A stretch of DNA of 5,815 nt from Micrococcales bacterium (GTDB lineage Bacteria > Actinomycetota > Actinomycetes > S36-B12 > UBA10799): assembly GCA_023252115.1 (NCBI GenBank), contig JAHEXM010000130.1, positions 1-5,815 of the forward strand. Direction: 5' to 3'. How positions within the stretch are numbered: the first letter of the stretch is position 1; each line of letters opens with the position of its first letter. The translations under genes and the position numbers were made by a program. Positions 1-5,815 of the stretch are shown one piece after another. Under the pieces are notes generated by a model. That model saw only the letters and a list, made by a program, of their open reading frames with translations, did not search any database and was not told where the DNA came from.

Positions 1-1906
1 TTGCGTCACATCTAGGCGTCGAACCGTCCGCTGACCCGGCAACACATTGTTGGACCTCGGTGGACGTGACGGCAGAGCCACCGTCAGACCCCGGTGTCCA
101 ATTCACTGTTGCTTGGGCATTACCAGCAGACACTGAGGTGACTGATGGTGCTGCTGGAGACGTCGCATTCTTGTGCAGGAAAGTGGCGCCAGTTGCTGTT
201 CCGAGTGCCTGGCCCATGACGTCGTAACCGGGATCGTTGGGATGCGGGTTAGTTGAACCACCACGGTTGGTGGCGTGATCTTTGCACTGCGGGGTGAGTT
301 CGCACGTTCGCTTCACTGCGACGGGAACCACCAGCGGTTGTTGCGGGTAACCGCTCTCGATCTGCGGTGGTTGCCATGAGTCGGTTTGCGAAAAGGGCAC
401 GTAAGAGCTGAATGCTGCGGGGATGTCGGCTGAAGCGAACGCTCCGCCGCCGGTAAACCAGCTATCGAGCTGGTCGTTCCATCCCTTCCAGCCTGAGACG
501 GCCGTTTGGGCTGCCTGCTGGTCAGCAGCACTCGAGATTTGCCACCGGTGCGTGCTCATGTTGTAGATGACGTATTTCCAAATTCCGCCACTATTGGGAT
601 CGTCTGATCCGACGATCGGCACAGAGGTGTCCGACATGCTGGAGATATCGCCGGCATTGATGAGTGCTTGTTTCAATCGCGCAATGACCGTTGCGATGTT
701 TGCTCGTGTGGTGCCAAACGGGATGCCGTCATCTGGGTCATTGCCGCCAATCGACACCGAGATAAACGCGACTTTGCCTGGGTGAGCAGCGATGAACTTT
801 TCGGCTGCATCCATTTGGCTCGATGTACCGACAACTTGCGGGCTCCACCCGCCATCCGACGGATTCGTGCAGTTGAGGGACCACGCCACGCTGGTGATCA
901 AACCGAGCATGCCGGATGAGTCCTCACCCCCACACGAGAACGACTGCAGCCCGATTCCGGGACGATGTTCTTTTGCGTGACGCCATTCCCAGTTGTTGTA
1001 ACCCCCACCGAGTGAGTCACCTAAACCTAAGTAGTACTGCCCATCGGTCGCATCAGGATCGACATGGTTGTAGTCCGCGTGCCAACCCGCTGGTTCTGGA
1101 GTGCGGTACGAACCCGAGACAGTCCACGCTGATTTGTCGAACGTGTTGATCACGCGAGCGCGAACCCAGTATTGAATGTTGTTCGTCAATCCGTTGATCG
1201 TGATGAGGTTGGCCCTATGAGGGTCGCCCGCTGCCGCATTCGCATTGGCGGCAACAGTGCCATTTGAATCGGCGGTTGGGGTTGTCGAGGGTGGCAGGAC
1301 CCAGTTGCTCGAGTTCGCAGAGCACACAGTGACGCTTTGACACACTTCGACTCTAATTCGCTGAGTGTCGGCAGGGAAGCCGTCACTTGATGTGCCCTCA
1401 AACCAGAACAAGATTGACCTATCGTGCGGCTGTGTCGTTAACCAGCCGGGCGGGGCGGGCGTTCTGATCAGCGACCACGTGCTGTCGGCCTCCGTTGTCC
1501 CGATAACGGCGGTCTGCCGGATGTGCACGTAGTAGGTCACTCCGGTCATGCTTTGCAACGTCGCCGTGCGGACACTCGCGGCCAGGGTGACGCCGCCCAA
1601 GTTGGCTGGCCTCCAATTGCTGGCTGTTGAGCAAGTCGCCCAGTAGTCGGCTGAAGCGTCACAGGTTTCGATTTGCCAACCGGTCGGGGTGCTGCCATTT
1701 GCGTTCCCGGGTGTCCAAGTCACAGTGGCGGTCGTCCCGCTACGGGTTGCTGCAGTAATGGTGGGTCTGCCGGGCGCGGAAGTTGCGGACGCCGGAACAG
1801 CAGCATTTGCAAGCAGTGCGGCGAGTGTGGCGACCACAGCAAGAATGCCAATGATGAGCCGTCGCAGTGGATGTTGCCTGGTTGGAACAATCACTTTGAC
1901 GGTCAT
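1..1906 (-). CDS. Secreted SGNH/GDSL-type hydrolase with flanking fibronectin type III domains (partial, C-terminus off window)
   Basis: The frame is open from ATG 1906 to the left edge with no stop, giving 635 codons. The ATG has a strong Shine-Dalgarno, AAGGAGG, 5 nt upstream. Residues 1-41 form a Sec signal peptide: basic RR at 15-16, hydrophobic IIGILAVVATLAALLA, and a PASA cleavage site near 41. FnIII domains lie at about 45-150 and, more divergent, 152-275; each has a close Cys pair (C82/C92, C189/C195). The SGNH domain spans about 288-580: block I LGLGDS with Ser298, block II CGGEDS with Gly327, block III GGND with Asn389, and block V NPHPNDPGY with His555. A third FnIII starts near 584 and is cut by the edge. 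The family hydrolyses ester bonds of lipids, acyl groups or acetylated sugars; the substrate here is unknown. FnIII domains suggest binding to an extracellular polymer or the cell surface. The usual catalytic Asp three residues before the His is Thr552. The fold call is firm; the activity is less so. Confidence 0.9.
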   Translation of the reverse strand, partial: MTVKVIVPTRQHPLRRLIIGILAVVATLAALLANAAVPASATSAPGRPTITAATRSGTTATVTWTPGNANGSTPTGWQIETCDASADYWATCSTASNWRPANLGGVTLAASVRTATLQSMTGVTYYVHIRQTAVIGTTEADSTWSLIRTPAPPGWLTTQPHDRSILFWFEGTSSDGFPADTQRIRVEVCQSVTVCSANSSNWVLPPSTTPTADSNGTVAANANAAAGDPHRANLITINGLTNNIQYWVRARVINTFDKSAWTVSGSYRTPEPAGWHADYNHVDPDATDGQYYLGLGDSLGGGYNNWEWRHAKEHRPGIGLQSFSCGGEDSSGMLGLITSVAWSLNCTNPSDGGWSPQVVGTSSQMDAAEKFIAAHPGKVAFISVSIGGNDPDDGIPFGTTRANIATVIARLKQALINAGDISSMSDTSVPIVGSDDPNSGGIWKYVIYNMSTHRWQISSAADQQAAQTAVSGWKGWNDQLDSWFTGGGAFASADIPAAFSSYVPFSQTDSWQPPQIESGYPQQPLVVPVAVKRTCELTPQCKDHATNRGGSTNPHPNDPGYDVMGQALGTATGATFLHKNATSPAAPSVTSVSAGNAQATVNWTPGSDGGSAVTSTEVQQCVAGSADGSTPRCDA

Positions 1907-1911
1907 AGGTG

Positions 1912-1918
1912 CCTCCTT
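1912..1918 (-). promoter_or_regulatory. Strong ribosome binding site of the SGNH hydrolase gene
   Basis: On the minus strand this reads AAGGAGG, a near-perfect match to the 16S rRNA anti-Shine-Dalgarno, 5 nt before ATG 1906. It fixes that start and suggests efficient translation. It is the best ribosome binding site in the window. Confidence 0.85.
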
Positions 1919-1989
1919 GGGCGGCCGAATGTTCCCGAATCAAGCGATAACGGAACAGTTAGTTATTGAATTCTCAATCAACATCGGTC

Positions 1990-1998
1990 TGGTAATAC
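1990..1998 (+). promoter_or_regulatory. Possible extended -10 element for the beta-helix lipoprotein gene
   Basis: TGGTAATAC fits an extended -10 (TG-N-TAATAC), with only a weak -35 (TTCTCA, 1971-1976) 16 nt upstream. If used, transcription would start near 2005 and the mRNA leader would be over 100 nt long, including the whole inverted-repeat cluster. This is a pattern match only. Confidence 0.25.
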
Positions 1999-2039
1999 AT
2001 AAACTGAACTTTCAACTAGCGGTACCACCCATTCGGCGT

Positions 2040-2100
2040 CGCCACAATGGCGTAACGCCACGCAGTGCTTCCCGTTTGCGTGGCGGCGTTGGGGTCGCCA
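2040..2100. repeat. Cluster of alternating CGCCA / TGGCG half-sites (inverted repeats)
   Basis: Five copies of one 5-mer alternate in orientation: CGCCA 2040-2044, TGGCG 2048-2052, CGCCA 2056-2060, TGGCG 2081-2085 and CGCCA 2096-2100. The first three are each separated by 3 nt. The dyad TGGCGT-A-ACGCCA covers 2048-2060. A competing 9-bp perfect stem, 2056-2064 with 2077-2085, encloses a 12-nt loop. The cluster ends about 20 bp before the lipoprotein start. It could be operator half-sites for a regulator or a leader RNA that switches between alternative hairpins. There is no T-run, so an intrinsic terminator is unlikely. Confidence 0.5.
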
Positions 2101-2120
2101 GACTCGACTAGGTGCCGAGG

Positions 2121-3794
2121 ATGACGCGTCGCAATATCTTGGTGATCACGTTTGCCGCCTTAGTCGTCGCTGCGGCCGGACTAACCAGCTGCGCCAGTAC
2201 CCAAAATTCGGCTGGCGGACCGGCCACCACCACCGTGTACGTCAACGCAGGTACGGGCAACGATTCGAACAACTGCTCAGTTGCCACTCCGTGTCGCACC
2301 ATCCAACATGCGATCGATCAAGCTGTTGCCCCGGCGGTGGTGTCAATCGCTGGTGGTGACTACCCAGGCGGTCTGAACCTAAATAAGGACGGGATCACCC
2401 TGCAAGGCGCGCCGGGGCCGCGTCCCAACGTTGTTCTGCCAGACGGAATCGTCAACGGTGTCGGCAATGTCTATGTCACCGCATCAAACATCGGCATCGA
2501 CCATCTCCACATTCAGAAAACCGACACCGCGAGTGCGACCGCGCTGATCAACGAACCCGTGATTCCCGCCTCAGGTGGCAAGCCTGCATCTCTTCATACC
2601 AGTCTGACTCTGAATGACCTGCTGGCCGATGGTGCATATTTCGGTGCATGGCTTAACACTTTGGACCTCAAAGTCACCAACTCCACCTGGATTAATCAAA
2701 ACAGCGACTCGGTCTGGGTTCGAACCAGTCAAGGGTCGGCGGTCATTTCGGGAAACACCTTCACTGGTGGTCGAAAGAAGGCGATCTCGTACGAACCAAA
2801 GACGGACTCGTTGGCGACCACCGGAACGATCTCGGTGACAAACAATGTCTTGAACGGAAAGACGAACTTTTTTGTATTCAGTCAGTGGGTAGATTCCAAG
2901 ACCGCTCCCAAGGTCGCGATCGATGTTTCGTCGAATCGACTACAGGGATTGACGTCGAGCGCGATTGCCGTGTGGGACGCCTCGCCCGCCGGAACATTCG
3001 ACCACACGCACATCTCGAGCTTCACCGCACATTTCAATCAGATCTATCCGATCGCGAGCGGGCTTTTCGCGATTCGCAATGACATGACCGGCGGTACCGC
3101 TAAACCCGATGTACCGATTGCCGGTCAGAACAACTGGTTTGGGTGCAACTTGGGTCCAACCGATTCGGCATGCTCGCATGTGGATGCGACAGTGACTGCC
3201 AATCCGTGGTTAACGCTGGGTCTGGCCGCAAAGTCGTCGTCGGTCGGTGTGAAGCAAACCGTTGGTTTGTCCGCGACTCTGACCAAGAATTCAGCCGGCC
3301 AAGACACGTCGTCGCAAGGTCATGTTCCGGATGGAGCAAGCATTGGGTTGAGTGCAGATAAGGGAACGGTTGGCACGCCGGTAACCACAGTCAATGGTGT
3401 TGCGAGCGCCACGTTTACCGCGCCAGACGTTCCCGCGGACGTGACCATTACAGCAAAACTTGACGCGGCTGGCGTATCGATTCCGATCAAGGTGACAAGC
3501 GCAGTGCCAAGCGCACCGCAGAACGTCACCGCGGTCTCGGGTGCAAAGTCAACCATCACTGTGACCTGGGTCGCGCCAGCAAGCCCAGGCTCGTCGCCGA
3601 TCACTAGTTACAAAGCGACGGCAGTCGACAACGGCGGAAAGAATTCAGGTTCGTGTACTGCTGCCGGTGATGCGCTCACGTGCACCATCACCGGCATCAA
3701 GGGCGGTGGTCCGGAATACGACGTCACTGTTACGGCCACCAACGCTTCGGGCACCGGGCCGCCATCGGCGCCGGTCAAGGTCACGCCGAAGTAG
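2121..3794 (+). CDS. Exported lipoprotein: parallel beta-helix (pectate-lyase-like) domain, Ig-like domain and fibronectin type III domain
   Basis: The product is 557 aa from ATG 2121. I prefer this start because AGGTG (2110-2114), complementary to the 16S 3' end, lies 6 nt upstream. GTG 2112 directly follows an in-frame TAG and has no ribosome binding site; it would add three residues. Residues 1-24 form a lipoprotein signal: MTRRN, a hydrophobic stretch, then lipobox LTSC with Cys24 as lipidation site. Residues about 37-360 are a right-handed beta-helix, opening with a Cys-flanked TPCRTIQHAI segment, continuing with Asn-rich turns (GNTF, NNVL, SNRL, FNQI) and closing with NNWFGCN. An Ig-like (bacterial Big type) domain follows at about 363-460 and FnIII at about 463-557. 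Close Cys pairs (52/58, 342/351, 512/521) suit disulfides outside the cytoplasm. Such helices bind or cleave polysaccharides, or act as adhesins. I see no certain catalytic residues, so the function is open. Confidence 0.9.
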   Translation: MTRRNILVITFAALVVAAAGLTSCASTQNSAGGPATTTVYVNAGTGNDSNNCSVATPCRTIQHAIDQAVAPAVVSIAGGDYPGGLNLNKDGITLQGAPGPRPNVVLPDGIVNGVGNVYVTASNIGIDHLHIQKTDTASATALINEPVIPASGGKPASLHTSLTLNDLLADGAYFGAWLNTLDLKVTNSTWINQNSDSVWVRTSQGSAVISGNTFTGGRKKAISYEPKTDSLATTGTISVTNNVLNGKTNFFVFSQWVDSKTAPKVAIDVSSNRLQGLTSSAIAVWDASPAGTFDHTHISSFTAHFNQIYPIASGLFAIRNDMTGGTAKPDVPIAGQNNWFGCNLGPTDSACSHVDATVTANPWLTLGLAAKSSSVGVKQTVGLSATLTKNSAGQDTSSQGHVPDGASIGLSADKGTVGTPVTTVNGVASATFTAPDVPADVTITAKLDAAGVSIPIKVTSAVPSAPQNVTAVSGAKSTITVTWVAPASPGSSPITSYKATAVDNGGKNSGSCTAAGDALTCTITGIKGGGPEYDVTVTATNASGTGPPSAPVKVTPK

Positions 3795-3842
3795 GAATCA
3801 AGAGTAAGCCGCAACGCGACAAGGCCAGACGAATTCACGGCG

Positions 3843-3882
3843 CGCATCAAGGTTGTGTTGGCCAAATAACTTCATTGATGCG
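3843..3882. terminator. Imperfect hairpin between convergent genes, possible bidirectional terminator
   Basis: The arms CGCATCAA (3843-3850) and TTGATGCG (3875-3882) pair perfectly over 8 bp. Their 24-nt loop contains a further GTT/AAC pairing and the palindrome TTGGCCAA (3858-3865). The position in the 91-bp gap between two convergent stop codons fits a shared terminator. No T-tract follows on either strand, so intrinsic termination is not supported beyond the hairpin itself. Confidence 0.3.
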
Positions 3883-3885
3883 GGG

Positions 3886-5133
3886 CTACCGAGTGCTACT
3901 ACGCGCTGTCAGGTTCACTGGAACATAGGCGGGCACGGCTAGTGATTGGTAAGCGATGTCGACGTGGACGATGCCCGCGGCTATGTCAGCGCGTGTGTTG
4001 TTGTATTTGTTGACCGTGACCACGAAAGATGGCCCTGTCAGGCCCTGACCGAATGCACCTTGGCGTGACAGTTGCGTGAGAAAAGGTGTGAGCTCGTTGT
4101 TGATATCCGACCACAGCTGGGGTCCACTGGGATTGAACACGGTCCACTGCAGGCCCCTTGCAACAGATGACGCGACGTACTGTTTCAAGCGCACCTCGCT
4201 GATATAGCGCGACAGCGGGTCCCACAAATCAAGGGTCCGGGAACCCCAAAGCAAATCACCAGATGACGGTGCCAATTGGTGAAACGAGTTGAGGCCAGTT
4301 CCGGCCATAGTGCCGAGTTCCGAGTAGGTCGGGAGCCACTGCGCCACGTAACCAGCCATGGTCAAGGCGGCTCCGGAGGGGCTGTTCCAGACTCCCCAAC
4401 TGACGTCGTTTGCCGCGAAGTCCCCTGCGACAGGGCCGGCAGCGGGCACGACATGTCCAAAGTTCGGGTCGATCAATGGTGATGTGTAGAGAGCCGCGAC
4501 TGCCGGGGTTGGCAGAGTCTTCGAGAGCATGTTGGACACCGCAAGGGGTTCCACCGTTTCGCCGGTTGCCATCGCATTGGTGACCACCTTCTGTGGCAGG
4601 TCCAGCAGAGCTACCGCTGGGAGTGCCGACGCTTTCACGTCCATTTCCGTCGCCACGTTGTAGTAGTCCGGACCATCAAGTTGCGATAGCGCTGGAACGA
4701 CTAACAGGTTCGCTGGCTGCTGACCATTTACCGGCACGGAGGTCGTTTCGATCGCTGCGATGAGGTCTTCCGCACTGCTGGAGGCAGATGGATAAATGCT
4801 CATGCCATTGCCGCCAGTCGTAAAGAAACCAGCAACCGAATCGACCATCTGCTGCGGTGCCGATGGGTAGGCGCGCAGGAAATCCCCGTAATTCGATAAA
4901 AGGTAGCCGGCTTTGATGAACGGTTGGCTCGGAGCGCCAGCGACGCCCACGAAAGCGGTCACGCTCGTCGCGACAGGTGGGACATCTTGGGCATCGGCGA
5001 CCGCTGGTGTTACCGCGCCAAAGATCGTTGCAAGCATCACAAATGCTGCCGCCGTGATCAGCCCAACTCGGTTCGCGAGGATCGTCACACTTCGTAGTGT
5101 CCGCGCAAACGGATCATTACCAAAATCTGTCAA
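3886..5133 (-). CDS. Contractile tail sheath-like protein with an N-terminal Sec signal peptide
   Basis: The product is 415 aa from TTG 5133; GTG 5088 (residue 16) is an alternative start giving a tidier signal peptide. Neither has a good ribosome binding site. Residues 22-48 look like a signal peptide: Arg22, a hydrophobic stretch, and AxA cleavage at A46-D-A48. The rest follows tail sheath architecture. ATSVTAFVG (55-63) and FFTTGG (103-108) match the N-terminal sheath domain. LLDLP (176-180), VPAAGPVAG (229-237), GVW (247-249), GLN (280-282) and LWGSRTL (295-301) match the subtilisin-like domain. SSVARGLQWTVFNP (322-335), FLTQLSRQGA (351-360) and DIAAG (383-387) match the C-terminal sheath domain. 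Sheaths polymerise around a tube and contract in phages, R-type pyocins, type VI systems and extracellular injection systems, and normally have no signal peptide. No tube or baseplate gene is nearby. No cysteine is present. It probably forms an operon with the upstream serine hydrolase gene. The fold is confident; the function is unknown. Confidence 0.85.
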   Translation of the reverse strand: MTDFGNDPFARTLRSVTILANRVGLITAAAFVMLATIFGAVTPAVADAQDVPPVATSVTAFVGVAGAPSQPFIKAGYLLSNYGDFLRAYPSAPQQMVDSVAGFFTTGGNGMSIYPSASSSAEDLIAAIETTSVPVNGQQPANLLVVPALSQLDGPDYYNVATEMDVKASALPAVALLDLPQKVVTNAMATGETVEPLAVSNMLSKTLPTPAVAALYTSPLIDPNFGHVVPAAGPVAGDFAANDVSWGVWNSPSGAALTMAGYVAQWLPTYSELGTMAGTGLNSFHQLAPSSGDLLWGSRTLDLWDPLSRYISEVRLKQYVASSVARGLQWTVFNPSGPQLWSDINNELTPFLTQLSRQGAFGQGLTGPSFVVTVNKYNNTRADIAAGIVHVDIAYQSLAVPAYVPVNLTARSSTR

Positions 5134-5139
5134 CCCTAA

Positions 5140-5157
5140 TGAACTAGCCCGAGTTCA
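5140..5157. repeat. Short inverted repeat between the serine hydrolase and sheath-like genes
   Basis: TGAACT (5140-5145) and AGTTCA (5152-5157) form a 6-bp perfect dyad with a 6-nt spacer inside the 26-bp gap between the two minus-strand genes. In mRNA it would be a weak hairpin immediately upstream of the TTG start. It has no U-tract, so it does not look like a terminator. It could be an operator or chance. Confidence 0.3.
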
Positions 5158-5159
5158 CG

Positions 5160-5815
5160 TTATTGCAGGTGGTGCAAGCGGTCCGCTGCTTGATTGAGGT
5201 CCGCAAAATTCGCGGGCAATACCTCGGCAACTCCTTGATGGGTTTTCGGCATGTACCAAGCCAAAGACCCGAACGCGAACGTCGCGCCATCGTGACCCCA
5301 GGCTTTGTTGCCGCCGAAATTGAGCAAAGTGAGGCCGAGTCCATAACCTCTGGCGAACTGTCCGTTAGTCCCGATCGCTTTGACTGATTGTGGACTAGGA
5401 GTCTGCATCAGTCGGCGATGTTTTTGATCCAGAACGTGGCCGGCCACTAGCGCGCGCATCCACTTCGCGACGTCTGACGCAGTTGACTGGATGCCGCCGG
5501 ATGCCCAGGCGACTTTGAGCAGTTGTCGATCGGACTGCGGCCGCCAGATCAATGTTGGCTGGGTCGGCGATGCCTTGCAGTCCGCGATATTGGGGCAACC
5601 AAAGGTGTAGCCGTGCAATGGGTTGCGGAAGTGATTCCAGCCAGCCGACGTGTGTTTCAAGCCAAACGGAGTGAAGAATCGCGACTGCATCAGTTGGGCC
5701 AGTGACTTGCCGGTAGTCGCTTCGGCGATCAGACCCAGCACGGTGTAATCAGTATTGGAGTATGTCCAGCTCGATCCGGGTGCAAACAGCATCGGCATTT
5801 TCGATGCCCAACCGA
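5160..5815 (-). CDS. Beta-lactamase class C / D-alanyl-D-alanine carboxypeptidase family serine hydrolase (partial, N-terminus off window)
   Basis: The frame runs from the right edge to TAA at 5162-5160, about 218 codons. ATG 5798 is only an internal Met; the reading continues upstream as GWASK. The serine hydrolase signature is YSN in APGSSWTYSNTDYTVLG (Tyr at 5762), which carries the catalytic Tyr. Further on come WASGGIQSTASDVAKWM, GYGLGL, and GHDGATFAF in place of the HTG/KTG motif (His at 5294-5292). The SxxK nucleophile motif, normally well upstream of YSN, must lie beyond the window, so catalytic competence cannot be judged. The spacing of C68 and C74, counted from Met 5798, suggests a disulfide and therefore export. 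Family members hydrolyse peptidoglycan stem peptides, D-amino-acid peptides, beta-lactams or simple esters; the substrate is not predictable here. The sheath-like gene starts 26 bp downstream on the same strand, so co-transcription is likely. Confidence 0.88.
   Translation of the reverse strand, partial: GWASKMPMLFAPGSSWTYSNTDYTVLGLIAEATTGKSLAQLMQSRFFTPFGLKHTSAGWNHFRNPLHGYTFGCPNIADCKASPTQPTLIWRPQSDRQLLKVAWASGGIQSTASDVAKWMRALVAGHVLDQKHRRLMQTPSPQSVKAIGTNGQFARGYGLGLTLLNFGGNKAWGHDGATFAFGSLAWYMPKTHQGVAEVLPANFADLNQAADRLHHLQ

Larger units (their letters stand above)
1907..2120. promoter_or_regulatory. Divergent intergenic region with promoter-type AT-rich core and inverted repeats
   Basis: About 210 bp separate two divergently transcribed genes, so promoters in both directions are expected. 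The centre (about 1941-2015) is AT-richer than its surroundings. It contains the inverted repeats ATAAC-N10-GTTAT (1947-1966) and ATTGA-ATTC-TCAAT (1965-1978), either of which could be an operator. I found no convincing -35/-10 pair for the minus-strand gene. The half next to the plus-strand gene is GC-rich and holds the CGCCA/TGGCG cluster listed separately. Confidence 0.5.

Noticed and set aside
1689..2111. Plus-strand ORF of 140 codons running up to the lipoprotein start
   Set aside because: It lies antisense to the N-terminal coding part of the SGNH hydrolase gene, whose signal peptide, FnIII domain and ribosome binding site are clear, and then crosses the intergenic region. Its translation shows no recognisable domain.
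3320..3604. Minus-strand ORF of 94 codons within the beta-helix lipoprotein gene
   Set aside because: It is antisense to the Ig-like and FnIII part of a well-supported gene and its translation shows no domain or signal.
5128..5133. TTGACA on the minus strand, a perfect -35 consensus at the sheath-gene start
   Set aside because: No -10-like hexamer lies 16-19 nt downstream (the sequence there is GTTTGC), and the hexamer coincides with the proposed start codon. Transcription from the upstream gene is simpler.
3886..5133. Interpretation as a prophage remnant or a full contractile injection system locus
   Set aside because: No other structural, baseplate, tube, ATPase or lysis gene is visible, and the gene has a signal peptide and exported neighbours. 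Genes beyond the window edges cannot be excluded.
1..5815. tRNA, rRNA, CRISPR arrays, insertion sequences and attachment sites
   Set aside because: I saw no cloverleaf, no regularly spaced direct repeats, no transposase and no flanking terminal repeats on reading both strands. A covariance search was not possible.

Overview
The window looks like chromosomal DNA from an actinobacterium. The base composition is moderately GC-rich by eye, the exported proteins have Ala-rich signal peptides, and fibronectin type III (FnIII) domains with paired cysteines recur. GTG and TTG starts are plausible. Nothing fixes the genus. An uncultured, environmental lineage is a guess.

Layout: (1) Positions 1-1906, minus strand: a large secreted SGNH/GDSL-type hydrolase flanked by FnIII domains; its C-terminus lies beyond the left edge. 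(2) Positions 1907-2120: a divergent intergenic region with several inverted repeats, including a cluster of alternating CGCCA/TGGCG half-sites just before the next gene. (3) Positions 2121-3794, plus strand: a lipoprotein with a right-handed beta-helix, an Ig-like domain and an FnIII domain. (4) Positions 3795-3885: a short convergent gap with an imperfect hairpin. (5) Positions 3886-5133, minus strand: a protein whose mature part reads as a contractile tail sheath protein (phage or extracellular contractile injection system type), preceded by a Sec signal peptide. (6) Positions 5160-5815, minus strand: the C-terminal part of a class C beta-lactamase/D-alanyl-D-alanine carboxypeptidase-like serine hydrolase, 26 bp upstream of the sheath gene and probably in the same operon. 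Its N-terminus is beyond the right edge.

The three proteins whose N-termini are visible all carry export signals, and the serine hydrolase belongs to a family that usually acts outside the cytoplasm. The window therefore reads as a cell-surface/secretome locus rather than a phage or injection-system locus. No tube, baseplate, spike, ATPase, capsid, portal or terminase gene is visible. The most unusual element is the sheath fold behind a signal peptide: tail sheaths normally assemble in the cytoplasm around a tube. How the four products work together cannot be told from this window; a shared role at the envelope or in binding extracellular polymers is inference.
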